NCBI GenBank assembly: GCA_030844895.1
Contig: CM061233.1
Coordinates: forward strand, 65,063,190 to 65,127,189
DNA from: Ambrosia x helenae
Lineage: Eukaryota > Streptophyta > Magnoliopsida > Asterales > Asteraceae
Reading direction: 5' to 3'
Length of the DNA stretch: 64,000 nt
This document shows, in pieces, positions 49,340 to 61,972 of this stretch. Each line of letters begins with the position of its first letter. Within the stretch, counting starts at the first letter, position 1. A program made the translations under genes and the position numbers. Below the pieces are notes generated by a model. That model was not told the origin of the DNA. It saw only the letters and a list, made by a program, of their open reading frames with translations, and ran no database searches.

Positions 49340-49768
49340 GCGTTTTTGGTATGTTTGTTTAGTTTTGTTGGTATGCTTGAGTGTAAATATTGGTATGTTT
49401 GTTGAGTTTTGTTGGTATGTTTAAACGAATGTTGGTTAAAGTTGGTATGTTTATATATATGTAAATGTTGGTATGTTTAGTTAATTAGTTTTGTTATTAT
49501 TTTGTTTGATTGTGCGTTTGTGGACAAAGCGCAAAAAAAAGACCTTTAGGTCGTGCCCAGATTGCACAGATTTTTGCCACGTGGCATGACACGTGGCAAA
49601 AAAAATAGAAAAAGAAATGCCACGTGGAAAAAGATTATTAGCGGCGACCCTTTAACGGCCACAAAGTGCTTTAGCCACCAAGCTTTTTTGACAGGGGTTT
49701 TAGCGGCGACCGTCGTCGCTAAAGATCAATTATTAGTCGCCGCTAAAGGTCCCGTGTTTCCTGTAGTG

Positions 49769-50753
49769 TAGTTCGACTACTGAGATGAAATATATTCAAT
49801 GTACCAGCTTGTATGTTATTTGATAAAGGTGAGAGGTAAAGGATGAACACAGATGATAGAAATTTCTACACGTTTGCACATTCGGAGAACTGTATAGAGG
49901 TTCAACCTTTTGTTTGCATATTTGGAGAACGTGTAGTGATTACCAATCCATATGCTACCGATATTCTTCTATTCTTTGGATGGAACCAAAGGCAAATGGT
50001 TTGCTAAATGGCTCGCCATAAACATAAGTATGCTAAAATGTACAAATAATAATAATCAATATGTGATTCTTATTAGCAATGCATTTTCCTTATTTTTATC
50101 TCAACATGTTAGTCTCGGCTCTAGGTGATAAATTGAAAACTCTAGCATGTAAACTCGCCAACAATAATATGTTGCGTAAGGGATATTTTATATAGGTTCA
50201 AGTTATCGTTGGTAACCTGGCAATAATCCATAGCCGATAATCTTTCTTCGTAAATCGCAGTACCCATGCCATGTTTACCAGATAGAATATTATGGAGTTC
50301 TAACTGATCCATTCTGTAAATCGCAGTACCCATGCCATATTTACTAGATAGAATATTAAATCTTGGTAAAAATCTTTCATTTTATAATGATAATTGATCC
50401 AACATTATCTAGCAAGTAGTTTTCAACATTAAAAATATATATATAAAAAAAAAGATTTTATTTACTTTTCATAAGTTGAAGTGCATCTCAAATATTTAGA
50501 AATAAACAAATGTAATGACTTGTGATGTTACACTTGTTCATGTTGAAAGTTACAGTCATGTTACTTGTATATTCATATAATAAACATCATAAAACAAGAG
50601 TGGCCAACATTATAAATACAACACGCTATTAGAGATACAACAAATTAATTGTATAATTTAATATGTATTTATTTCTAAGTCATGGTCATGGTCATGATCA
50701 TAGTTAAAGTCATAATCAAAATATTGTTATTGGTGTTTATTATGTCTAGTCGT
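49769..50753. other. Unassigned sequence with a 66-base direct duplication
   Basis: Host side of the CACTA insertion. The phrase gtaaatcgcagtacccatgc with its following ~20 bases occurs at about 50250 and again about 66 bases on. A 63-codon minus frame (50142-50333) spans the duplication and contains MGTAIY twice. I do not recognise it. Confidence 0.45.
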
Positions 50754-50768
50754 CACAGTTAAAGTATT

Positions 50769-51081
50769 GGTTTTTTGTTTTTTTGAACGGCAAGGAACGA
50801 CGTGTCAACCACTGTGACATCGGGTGCTATGGCAAAGGTCGACTACTCGACCGCCGCCATCCCCTGGCTCTCCCAGATGCGCGGAAACCGACCTCCACCC
50901 GCCCGAAAGCACGACAATGGATTAATCGATAATACCTCGCCTCCTATCCAAGTCGAACCGGCGCCACCCGTATTCGCTCTTTCCCTGGATGCCGCATAAA
51001 ATAATGGAGAGAGTGGGAATCGAACCTGGGTCACAAGGAACACCAAGTTTTTCCCCAACCACTCCGCCACTATCTCATTGG
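50769..51081 (-). mobile_element. tRNA-derived SINE
   Basis: On the minus strand the element starts near 51081 with a tRNA-like head: box A-like TAGTGGCGGAGTGG and box B GGTTCGATTCCC about 40 bases apart. It ends in an A-rich tail (plus strand ggttttttgttttttt). A 15 bp target duplication, cacagttaaagtatt (50754-50768) and cacagtcaaagtatt (51082-51096), has one mismatch. About 313 bp. The ORFs across it are incidental. Confidence 0.88.
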
Positions 51082-51096
51082 CACAGTCAAAGTATT

Positions 51097-52018
51097 ATTA
51101 TTAGTATTTATTATGTGTTAGGTTATGTTATGTCCCTTCTCCATTATATGTATACATCCTATATGAGTTATGAATAAATATGTGGTTGATCATTTTCTTA
51201 TAAACGCCATTTGAAAATCATCTAATATGTCGTTTATAACAATAAAATCCTGGTTTTATAGTAGTTGACAAAATTGCCAAATATGAGATTATGAATTTGT
51301 GCATTTGGATTAACATTTGAATTAACTATGTTGTGTGATCTCTTATTGACTTGTTGCTTTCAAGGTGGGCTTAGCATATGATTGCTTTAAAGTAAATAAG
51401 ATATTGCCTTTTGTTGTAGGTGTTATCTTGATTCACTACTTTACTATGTGATTGATTCTTGGCCCATCCTACGGCTCAGCGGTCCATTGTTCTGAAACTT
51501 CAGTATAACCATGGTGAAATTCACAAATAGTGCATGTGATAACATCTTATGCTGGTGTTACTCGCTTATATAAGTTTTACATGGTTGTTTAAGGGGTTGT
51601 TTACTGTTTAGCAACTTAAGAATGGGTACGTGTTGAACCATTAAGACTGCTTACCCATTAAGAGGCAAGTGTCTGACCGATTTAGACTTATGCTCGTAAA
51701 ATAAATAGTCTGAAATAACTATCTGTCTAACCGATTCAGACATTTTTCTCGTTAAGAGGTGAAACAAATAGCCCGTATTCTTTTATAAAAATGACAACAT
51801 ACTAATTTTACTTATTTCAATTTTATGAGTTTGAACTTTAATATAATCTTTCATTCAAGTTCGGTATTTTTTTTAATCGAGTTTAAGCTTAAAATAAATA
51901 CGGTTTGAGTTCAGAATTTAAAATTTTACTCGAATATCTATCTAGCTTCTCATGTTTGAATTAATATGTCTGTAATTAGTTTGAACTATATATATATTAG
52001 CTCCCATCATGTTTTTTA

Positions 52019-52022
<4 letters not shown>
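51097..52022. other. Unassigned sequence
   Basis: AT-rich, no convincing gene or element end. It includes a short imperfect duplication of cattaaga/ctgaccgatt phrases at about 51635-51740. It ends at the (TA)n tract before the inverted-repeat elements. Confidence 0.35.
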
Positions 52023-52050
<28 letters not shown>

Positions 52051-52053
<3 letters not shown>

Positions 52054-52366
52054 ATTAGATTCAAATGAAAACCACTCCTTCGTAAAAAAACCGTAAGAAC
52101 ACCGACGTAAAATGTGAATTTAAAAAAAAAAATTCACCGGTGTTAAAATTGGTAACCCCGACGTAAAAAAAAACGTATTTTACAGTGGTGTAATGACCCA
52201 TGGCCCACGCTTTTTTGTCTTATTAGGTAAGGGAATATTCCTTTTTCTTTTTTATTCCACTTTAATTGTGGACCACAAATCTTTTTTGATTAAATTAAGT
52301 GTGTGGTGTTAAAGTGTGTTCCTTAGTTTTTTTACGAAGGAGTGGTTTTCATTTTACCCTAACCCT
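52051..52366. mobile_element. (TA)n-bounded inverted-repeat element 1 (short)
   Basis: 316 bp. The left end aggattagattcaaatgaaa and the reverse complement of the right end (agggttagggtaaaatgaaa) match and continue with accactccttcgtaaaaaa. The inverted repeat is about 40 bp. (TA)n lies on both sides. No coding sequence, so it is MITE-like. Confidence 0.8.
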
Positions 52367-52382
52367 ATATATATGTATATAT

Positions 52383-53733
52383 AGGGTAAGGTTCCTGTAA
52401 GAAAATGGTTTTGTGTAAAAAGTGTAGGAAGTGTTTTTAACCATTAGATTTAAAGATGGATGGTTGAGATTAAAAGATGGGATGATGTTTAAAATTTAAT
52501 TAATATATTAAAGAATATAAGGGTATGATCGTCGATATGTGTTTTAAATGAGGGTGTCAATGTCATTTTATATCAATATTTTTAGAAACTGTTTGAATGT
52601 TTTCTACATTTATGGTATCCCCCCCCCCTCTCTCCTAATTATTATTTTCATTAATATCATTCAAGACTCAAACATTTATTTTCATAAAACAAAATCAATT
52701 GTGCACCCATCTTCAACATTCATCTTCATCTTATGTGTAAGAAACACGTAACAGTGTTTTTATTTGTTATAAAATCGTAACATCAGAAGTGTTTTATATA
52801 AGGCTTTTGGTAGTTGATTGTTCTATATGGATAAACATAAGAAGTGTTTTATAAAATGTTTATGTATATTAGGTGCAGTTGTAGTTGTTGTGGATTAAAA
52901 CATTTCAATGGTGTTTTGTTTGTTATAAAACACCTCCAGTTATAAAACACTCTTGATGTTATACTGTTATAAAACACTTCCGATGATATTTTAATACACT
53001 CCTTATTAATGCATACTAGTTTCTCTTTAATTATAAAACACTCCTGACGTTATTATAAAACACTCCTGATGTTAACCTTCTGCCATGACTAGATTAATCA
53101 AACAAGTGATAGAGATGGGTTATATGTTTGAAGAATCAAACAAGTTTTTGGGTATTGATCAACTTATATGATATGAATATCTTATGATTCTTATGAAAGA
53201 TAATGAATAATTAGTTAATTTAGGATGATTAATCTCCATAAATATCCAGATGTTAGAGCATTCTTATCCCATCCACCAAATCCCATCCACCAAATCTCAT
53301 CCATCAAATTACACTAAAAATCACTACTTCACCCCTAAATCTTCTCTCTCCTAATTAAAATAATAATACTTTTTCATACTTTTATCATTATATTTTCTCT
53401 CTCCTTACTCACAACCACTTCTAAAAATATTAAAATATGTTTAGGGGTGAACAGTAACTTTTCATATTTAGGGGTAAAAGTGCTTCCACCAAATATTCTC
53501 TATATCCTCCACTCACAACCACTTACACTCACCCCATATAATTTGATGGACACGCTCACATATATTTGATGCCCAGGATGTGAATGCTCTTAGTTGCTAA
53601 TTTACTGGGTTTGTAATAAATAAAAGATGGATAAAAAGTCTATAATGCCCTTCATCTAAAGATTTAATCAGATTTGATCTAATGGTTGAAAATACTTCCT
53701 ACACAAAACAATTTTCCTACCGGATCCTCTACC

Positions 53734-53734
<1 letters not shown>
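52383..53734. mobile_element. (TA)n-bounded inverted-repeat element 2 (1.35 kb)
   Basis: The left end agggtaaggttcctgtaaga pairs with the complement of the right end aggtagaggatccggtagga. Similarity continues through tgttttgtgta and accattaga for about 70 bp. The interior has repeated ttataaaacactcctgatgt-like phrases. No intact coding region. A weak inner block at 53255-53590 has ccatccaccaaat phrases. Confidence 0.75.
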
Positions 53735-53766
<32 letters not shown>

Positions 53767-53770
<4 letters not shown>

Positions 53771-54069
53771 TAAAGATCAAATACAAAGTGTTTTTCGGTA
53801 AGAACTGTGAGAATCAAAGGGAGTAAACAAAATTTATTTATTTTTTTAGAATTTTTTTCCCATGTGCTTAAACATACTTTCTAGATGAATAATACAAAAA
53901 AAAATTTAGTGTAATTACTCTACACATAATTACTCTACACCAATTTTTTTTTTTAGTTTTCAATACTATAATACATGTTTAACAATATGAGAAAAAAAAT
54001 TCAAAAAGAAAAATACCCTCCCTTGATTCTTACAGTTCTTACCAAAAAACACTTTGTACATGATCTTTC

Positions 54070-54073
<4 letters not shown>
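53767..54073. mobile_element. (TA)n-bounded inverted-repeat element 3 (short)
   Basis: About 307 bp. The left end, after an (AG)n tract, has aaagatcaaatacaaagtgt. The complement of the right end has aaagatcatgtacaaagtgt. Similarity extends through ggtaagaactgt for about 55 bp. The left limit is blurred by the (AG)n tract. Confidence 0.75.
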
Positions 54074-54111
<38 letters not shown>

Positions 54112-54116
<5 letters not shown>

Positions 54117-55376
54117 CAAGATCCTGTACAAATGGTGTTTTTTGTGAGAAGTGTAAGAAGTGTTTTGGACCATTGGATAAATTAATGGATGGCTAAGATT
54201 GATCAATGACAAGATTGTAATTAATGTTTTAATTATAATTAATTAATTTGATTATCTAGAGGTAAACATGTCAATTGAATGTATGTTAAATTGGTAACCA
54301 CCAGTTTATCTTTAATGAAAGTCAAACACACACTTATTATGTGAGAGAAAATCTCTCTCCTGCTTCTCTCATCCTCCACCCTATTCTGCCTCATCTGACC
54401 AACGATTAAACACATTCTAACAAAAAAACAAACGTCATCCTTCAATGGTTCCCCATATCTTAATCGTTTCTTACTTTATTAAGCGTGGGTGTTGTGGTGT
54501 TTTTGGGCAAAGACGCAAAAAACAATGTCAGAGATCGTGGGTGAAAAACTACGAGTATGGTGTTTTAAACATCTGGAATCACTATATTGCATCCTGTTGT
54601 GTTTTACGCTCCTCAGTTGTACGAAGGTTTTTTAGGTTTCTTTGTGTGTTAGTCGGGTTTCAAACATGGTGTTTTATTTGTTTCCTTTTTTATATGTTTT
54701 TTGGTTAGTGGTCATCGGGATTGTTTAAAAGTTCTTGATTTTTGATGGTTGGGGATGTTGTGTTTTATCATGATCATCCTGTTGTGTTTTATACTCATAG
54801 GTGATATGAAGGTGTGTTCAGTTTTCTTTGGTGTTTTTAAGAATATGGAACATGATTTGTACATATAACACCATGGATTGAAAACAAATACAAAATATTA
54901 TTGTATGTTGTGTTTTATCATGATCTTCTAATTGTGTTTTATACTCATACGTGATATGAAGTTGTGTTCAAATTTCTTTGGTGTTTTAAGAATATGGAAC
55001 ATTATTTGTACATATAACACTATCGATTGAAAAATAAATACAAAATATTACTGTATGATAAAAACACTATGGATTGAAAAAGAAAAATACAAATATCACT
55101 GTGTTAAAAAAAAAACCATCTGGATTAAAGGCCTTATCTAGATGTTTGGTGATGTTATGGACGATTAAAAAAAATAAAAGATATAATCTTCCTAAAAAAA
55201 GGAAATGTAAGTAAATGTATTAAACTTTTCAAAAATATTTAATGGATTAATTATAATTATTAGTTAAATAGACTAATCTACCCTTGTTGCAAAATAAATA
55301 ATAATACCACGTGTCAAGTTTCTATTACTTCTTACACTTCTCACAAAAGTTAGCATTTGTACAGGAACCTAAATCT
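54112..55376. mobile_element. (TA)n-bounded inverted-repeat element 4 (1.27 kb)
   Basis: The left end agggtcaagatcctgtacaa and the complement of the right end agatttaggttcctgtacaa match for about 55 bp, including tttgtgagaagtgtaagaag. The end sequence is related to element 2, so they are one family. The interior has repeated tgtgttttat phrases and two near copies of about 110 bases (54770-55000). A chance frame at 54445-54708 is not recognised. Confidence 0.75.
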
Positions 55377-56373
55377 ATATATATATATATACACACACAT
55401 ATATACCCAACTTCTTGTGTGAAATCTTGTAAAACAGCACTAAAATTAGGAAAAAAAAAACAACTAAACTTCCATTTCAGGTAACACTTTTTTTCCTTAA
55501 TTTTTCTTCAATTTTGGTTTCAAGAATCTACAAATATCATCCCCTCCACCGGCCTATGAAAAATTCTCTTAGTTAGTCATGAATAGAGTGAAAGATGAGG
55601 ACAACTTGGAAGGCACATATTCTAGATTGAGTTTGACTTGGTAAGTACTAATGCCACAAGAAGAAAAAGATAGAATCTGCTTAACTACTAGAGGACAAAT
55701 AAAGTTAATTTTTTGGTGCTATTACTTGTACAACACTACAGCGAACAAGCTGTCTTTGAAGGTGGTCTTTAGGGACAGTTTGGGTCATCGAATTTGACAG
55801 AAAGTTCTAATAATAATGTATATTTAGGATCAAGAAACACATATGGGTAACAACACAAACAATGTCTCCTATAACTTATGCTAAAAGCTTAAAACAGCTT
55901 CAAAATCCCCCTAAACCCTTGTCAAGATTACATGCTAGAGTATGAAACGTTGTTAAAGATGCTTACGCATCATGTTGAATTAAGAAACTTTTGCACGAGT
56001 TCAATAATTACCATTACACTTAAAATCGATTCAAGAATCAAACACAAGCGATTAAAGCATAATTATATGCAATTCAACATTCTTTTTTATTCAAGATTTG
56101 AATGCCTACATATCTTCTTGTTCATATCTCTGTCTTTTGGGCTCACGACGTCACATGACAATGGCCTATATATACTACCTTCACCCTTAAGGGTGTGTGA
56201 TCTCAACTTTAAGACTTAAAAGTTACTATGGACTTGTTAACATTTAAGAGTTAAATACCATTGCATTGTTATTGTATATAAGACCTTCGACGCCAGGATG
56301 TGGCACTGCCTATGAGAGCGTCTATCTAATGTTGAAAAGAGAGGGTGTCACCAAGTAGAAGGGAGAGGGGTGA
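55377..56373. other. Unassigned sequence before the solo LTR
   Basis: (TA)n with acac at about 55377-55400, then AT-rich DNA. Near 55733 it reads cactacagcgaac, which could be an old CACTA-type end, but no partner was found. No gene is supported. Confidence 0.35.
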
Positions 56374-59040
56374 TGTGACACCCGGCAAACTTCGGTAACT
56401 AACTTTTTGAAAACTTAGTAAGTCTACCTTAGCGAGTCGCGCATACATTACACATGACAGGGTCAGTCGAGTCGAGTCGTACATCATTGAGGTTTTAACA
56501 CACGCAAGTCTCGAGTCCTGGGAATTGGTGAACGAGTGTGAACGTGTTTTTTTCATGTATTATGTGTTTATAATCATCATGTGACTTGTCGGTATGTGAA
56601 AACGTGTTAACATATGTTAAAACGGGGTTTAACGCGCAAAATACCCAAGACCGGCTCCTGCAGGCGATTAGGGAAGCCTAAGCGCCTACAGGAGGGCAAT
56701 TAGCTTTCTTAGGGGGCGATTAGGCTTGCTTAGGGGGCGATTGGGGGCTAATTGCCTGATAGGGTAGGCGATTAGCAGCCCTAATCGCCTGATAAGGCTG
56801 CACAATCGCCTGACGTGTCTTAAACAACTAGAAACGCCTATAAATACCACCCTTGACCTCCAAAACACCATTTGTGCAACCCTAGCCGTCCCATAACCCA
56901 TACCAACACACAAACACCCTCTGGAACTCGTTTTTACATCAAACCAACCATTTCCAAGCTTATTCCATCATTTCCTCTTAAATCCAAGGTGTGTTCTTCA
57001 AACCCAAACCTTTAAATGATTATATTTTGTTCCCTAAAAGTCCAGACCTGACTTATAAATGTTTTTGTCTTTGAAAATCCATTAAAAACCGATTTTAAAC
57101 AAACCCAAACCTTTATGTGTGTTATATGTGATTAAAGGTAGGATTTTTAGGATTGAAACATGATTGTCTTTGTGTTATTAAAGTGTTTATGGCTGTTACA
57201 AGTTAGTATGATGATGTTCTAGGAGTTTGAATGGTTTTGGTTATATATTGTTGATGTTTGATGTTTTGACCCATTTGAATGATTTTCAATGATTAAGGAT
57301 GCTATGAGGTGTGTTGTTGATTGTATGATGTTAGGGTTTGCTTTAGGATGATACTAGAGCAGTAGGATGCTATCGGACAACGTGGTTATGTGATGAAATC
57401 TGGATATTTGCTATTTAGGGCAAGTTCTTGCATGTTGATGTGATGTTTACATGTTAAGTTACTATTTTGGGAAAACGCTCGCATCCGGGACTGTTAGAAT
57501 GATGAAAACTTAGGGGTTTTGCTCGAAATATGTTTGTTAATGTGTTAGGATTGGTTTTGGGTGTTTACACATGTTTCGGATCTGATTTGGAGGGTTAAAC
57601 GCGCGAAATTGCGTCGCGCAGCAGCTGCAGGCGATTAGCCCTCTTAGCATGCAATTAGCCCCTCAATCGCATGCTAAGGTAGGCGATTAGCCTCACAATC
57701 GCCTGTTGACCATCCCCAATCACATGTTGACTTTTCCTAATTGCATGCTATAAGTTCCTAATCGCGTGTACTGCTGTTATAAGTGTATTTTGACATTCCG
57801 AAACCCGATTCGACACCTAGGAACATGCTAGGAACCCCGTGACATGCCTAGTAACATAGTAACACATGTATGGACTTGTTTGTGCGTTATTTGACCTATG
57901 GGTTAGACTCGTTGAACTTTAACACATGTTAAGTACTAAGTTGCATGATTTGTGTATGTTTGAGTATGAGATGAACACGTGGAATGTCGGGTCACCAATG
58001 GGATGTCGAGTCTTGTCTTACGTAGTCTGGTTGTCGGTCAAACACACTTTTCGGACACATAATGGTCATGGACTGGACTTAGGGACTAATGAACCCGATG
58101 GGTTATTAGTCTAACTTGACAGATATCTTATGATAGGTCGCCAATAGTTGGGACTATCATATCTTACAAACGGTTTACTCATATCACATAGACGGTTTAC
58201 TCATAAACGGAATACGCAACCTAAGGTGAGTTCACGGCCCCACATTTTACGGTTTTTGCTTTCGGGGGAGAAACATGCTTAAAACTCTTTTATGACTTAT
58301 GGCTCGGTTTCATCTTAAACTCTTTTATGACTTATGACTCTTTTTCACGTTATACTATGGCTTACTTATTATTACTATACGGTTCATTAAAAAGTCCCTT
58401 AGAAACCACTAACATGGGCGTATGGCGGGGAAATATAGATAGCGCTATTGGGAACTGACAAGCCCCACTCGACGGTTGGACCGGGCGGGTGCATATTGTC
58501 TCTAATAAAACAAGGTCTACCGGTGATGACGGTAGCCCATAGGAAACTAAGGGTCAGTAAACGGCATAGTCAGCAATGGTTTCACCCGTATGAGTATCTT
58601 ATTCTGCGCCTAGCTAGCGTTCTCACAAGCATAGTAGTAACTGTGATGGTAACGGTTTTTGAAGGATCACTTTAAACGTTTAAATAAAACCTGTGAACTC
58701 ACCAGCATTATATGTTGACTCTTTTAGCATGTTTTCTCAGGTCGCTAAGGTAGCAGCTGTCAGATAGGCGCACGGAGTCGCACTGGAGTCGTCTCGCGTC
58801 TAGGGTCGCATTCGCATGTTTTGGGATTGTTAAACTTTGAACTTATGTTTTATTTACTCATGACTTTTGTAAACTTTGGATGCTTCCGCACTGTCAAATG
58901 TTGGTTTTAATCTTATGCATGGTTTTTGTTTACGTATGTTTTTACATTTAGACGTCGTTTATTGTGACCGTTGACTTGGATCCTGGTGTGTCACACGCCT
59001 CGCGGTAGAACTCCGCACGTGGGAATTTGAGGGTGTGACA
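56374..59040 (+). repeat. Solo LTR of the Tekay-1 family
   Basis: 2,667 bp, TGTGACACCC to GGGTGTGACA, in plus orientation, with the 5 bp target duplication ggtga (56369-56373, 59041-59045). TATA-like CTATAAATAC at 56838-56847. Clusters of gcgattag motifs lie at about 56660-56815 and 57625-57775, as in Tekay-1. No internal domain is attached, so the rest was probably lost by recombination between LTRs. It is more diverged than the Tekay-1 LTRs. Confidence 0.92.
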
Positions 59041-59293
59041 GGTGAGAAGCCTATGAAGGATTTCTAGAGGAGAGAGTTGGATTCGTGGAGAAGAGGAGGG
59101 GAGAAGCCGGACATACCAACGTGGAGGACGTTGCTCAGTGGCACTTGCAACCCCTCGCGTTGGAGATGATCAAAGTTTTAAATAAATAGAATTATCACTT
59201 TTAAATATTTGATTTAAAAAAAAAATAAGATCTTTGTATATAAATTGTGAGAAATACAACTTTATCCCACAAAGAAGTTGTGAATTTAAAAGA
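59041..59293. other. Sequence between solo LTR and Helitron
   Basis: Starts with the duplicated ggtga. It is the continuation of about 56280-56373, GA-rich, with no gene seen. Confidence 0.35.
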
Positions 59294-59550
59294 CTAGTGA
59301 GTTGGCCCGCGCGTTGCGACGGGTATTATTATTATTATTATTATTATGTTGTGGATCATATCCTCCAAGAACTCCAACTTCTCTATGTAATGGGGATGCC
59401 ACCGTATAGTTTTCAACAACCCCATTACAAACACACACCACTATATCTTTAACATGTAACTACGCTATCATGGTTGTCAACGATGGTCTTTTGGACAGCA
59501 TAAGGTAACCCAACAGACGTTAAACACTAATTAGATGTTGACATTATTAA

Positions 59551-59604
<54 letters not shown>

Positions 59605-61072
59605 GTTCTGAATCATATCCTTCAAGAACTCCACCAGCGCAATGCGACGAGAATGAAATCATATAATTTTCAACAATTCAACTACAAACATATCAATAAC
59701 TATATAAAAAATAGCACTATGATGACATGGCATTCAATGTGGCAATCCTCCACCCCTTGAATGTGCCATGTGGCATAATATGAGTTGTTTAAATTTTTTT
59801 AGTTTTTTTAATAAATTAAATACATCATCATATATAATCCCTAGCTATCTTCTCACCCCAAACCCTAAAGGTATGAGAGAAAAAGCTCTCAACCCACCTC
59901 ATTTGTTTCAGCCGCAATCCCTCATTCTCCTCCCTTTTCTGCTACAAACCACCCTACTCCACCCTCTTACAACTGTCTATCACCATCCACATATCAGCCT
60001 TTGTTTATCCTCCTTAAGGAAGTGTGTTGTTTTGGTGTTTTTTTATCATGTTCAACAAAAAGGTTAAGATTTTATTCGCTTTTAATCTTTTTCATTGGTA
60101 TTCTTGCTGTTTCTTCATTTTGATCATTTTGTAATCGGGTCTATGGTCGTGAGTTTTGATTTTGAAAAAGTTTTTAGCTGAGTCAGTCGTTCTTGAATCA
60201 GTTGTTTTTGTTGGTTATTGAATCGGAGGTGTTGTGTTATGGGTGGTCGTAAAAAAACCACCACCACCGCCTCCACCTTCAAGAGTTTAACCTCAGAGGT
60301 CTAGCAAACTGTTGTCGAGATCATCGTCACAAGTGTTACTGATCCTGATTGATGGTGAAAGTGGTGGTGGGTGGTCGTAAAACACCACCACCACTACCAC
60401 TACCACTACCACTACCACTACCACTGACACGGCATCCCAACGACCACAGCTAGTGGTGGTGGTGTTTGAGGAGGTGGTGGTGTGGTGGTTTGTAGAGATG
60501 ATGAGTGACGAAGATGAAGGGTGAAAGAAGAAGTGGGTGGGGCCCACATAATTTTTAATTATATATTTTAATAATAAGGGTAGCTTAATAATTATACATC
60601 AACTTAGCTGGATTATTTAACCTCCATCCACTCCAGGGACTATCCGAGTTAAATGACAGTGTGACACAAAAAGTTGGGGACTACATATGTAATTTTGAAA
60701 AATTGGGGACTAAAAGTGAAATTTATGCAAACCACATGGACTATTTGAGCATTTTTCTCTAAAATTACACATCAAAGTCGTTGTACTCAACCAAATACAC
60801 ATCATATCCTTAACATGCGGATGTGCCAATCACAATTCAATTAACAAATGCATAAACTAAACAAGTGCCAAAAAATTTACTTATTTCACTTATTCAATAA
60901 AAATTATCCGTTTAACCCGTTCAATAAGAAATTACCCGTTTGACTTGTTCAATTAAAAAATCATACTACATATAACATATAAAATGACAAAAAGAATGTG
61001 CGAGGCCGATCAGTTTTTGTTTTAACCCTATTAGGTGACCAAAGTTCTAATAATGTAAATTTATTATTATTA

Positions 61073-61103
<31 letters not shown>

Positions 61104-61325
61104 AGATATATACTTAGTTTAAATAGTATTTAATTTAAAAAGTTAATGTAGTGAATTAAATAATGTATTAATTAAGAGAAGTTTGTTTAATGAGGTTGCT
61201 TAAAAGACAATTTTGCCCTCAAAAAGTGGTTAACATATGCATTATGTGTTGTATTATAGGCATTTATATTTGTACCTCTTATTTTTTAAGAAGTCCTTGT
61301 TAAATGCTTTATAATATAGTATAGA
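59294..61325 (-). mobile_element. Non-autonomous Helitron
   Basis: The 5' end at 61325 reads TCTATACTATATTATAAAGC on the minus strand, a standard plant Helitron start, preceded by A. The 3' end has the hairpin CCCGTCGCAACGCGCGGG (59306-59323), seven bases and CTAG, followed by T. About 2.0 kb, no Rep/helicase. It contains (ATT)n tracts at 59325-59345, 59550-59603 and 61065-61103, and a (CCACTA)n tract at about 60380-60425. Confidence 0.85.
59310..59700. repeat. Duplicated 3' subterminal region of the Helitron
   Basis: An (ATT)n tract followed by tgttgtggatcatatcctcc occurs at 59325-59450. A diverged copy with (ATT)n and atcatatccttcaagaactc occurs at about 59550-59700. The second copy also has gcgcaatgcgacg, reminiscent of the terminal hairpin. 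This suggests a duplicated or nested 3' end. Confidence 0.6.
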
Positions 61326-61972
61326 TACAGATATGCACTCGCATTGAGTTCTCTTGCAAAATAATGGATATCCTACAAGAATCTTCTAAAAAAAATCCTT
61401 ATTTCTTGTTTTGACATTAGTGTTCAGGTTTATGGTTTGTATTAAGATACAACATATTATTATATTAAGAAAAATGATGTGATTTTTTTTTTTTTTTTTT
61501 TTTTTGTAATGATTAAGAGTTTAATAGCACAATATAAATTTGGCGAAATGCATGTATTTACTTTGAATTTTTATAAAATATGGCAATTTATTAAATAGCT
61601 ATCATATTTTTTTTATTAGAGAATTTTTCCATTGGTTATTTGATACACTTCCCTCCTAGTGTATATGGAACCGTATTCAGTGGAAGAACATATATCCACT
61701 TTAAATCATTAAAAGCCGATTTGGTTGCTTTCATACTTTTGAGGTTCAATGTGCAACATAGGTGTTTGAACAATTTATATGGCGTGTTTCATTTGCCACG
61801 TAGACACATAAAACAAACACACAAAATAAGTGGCATATGCACATACTTGATTAACCTTATAAAAATCTTCACCTGCCTATGATTACTGACATTTATAGTA
61901 TGTGTATTCTGTGGAAGCCCAAAATTAGGAATCTAACAACTTTATTTTAAATTTTACATGAGATAAAAAGAA
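61326..61972. other. Unassigned sequence
   Basis: AT-rich, with a T run at about 61482-61505. The 80-codon plus frame at 61640-61882 is not recognised. Confidence 0.35.

Larger units (their letters stand above)
37143..49768 (+). mobile_element. CACTA (En/Spm) transposon, defective, with nested LARD
   Basis: Starts cactacaagaa (37143) and ends tttcctgtagtg (49768), matching inverted ends of CACTA type, with the 3 bp target duplication tag (37140-37142, 49769-49771). Subterminal tagcggcgacc or cgtcgctaa motifs repeat in both orientations inside each end (37165-37205; 49640-49750). Without the 8.3 kb nested LARD it is about 4.3 kb. Remnants of two CACTA genes remain on the plus strand. Most of the main transposase is gone, so it is not autonomous. 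Confidence 0.92.

Noticed and set aside
51000..51081. Candidate tRNA gene
   Set aside because: Box A and B are present, but no cloverleaf is evident, and an A-rich tail plus target duplication show a SINE.
55733..55745. Second CACTA terminus (cactacagcgaac)
   Set aside because: No partner end, duplication or subterminal array was found.
60293..60547. Minus ORF with a long Val run
   Set aside because: It is produced by the (CCACTA)n microsatellite.
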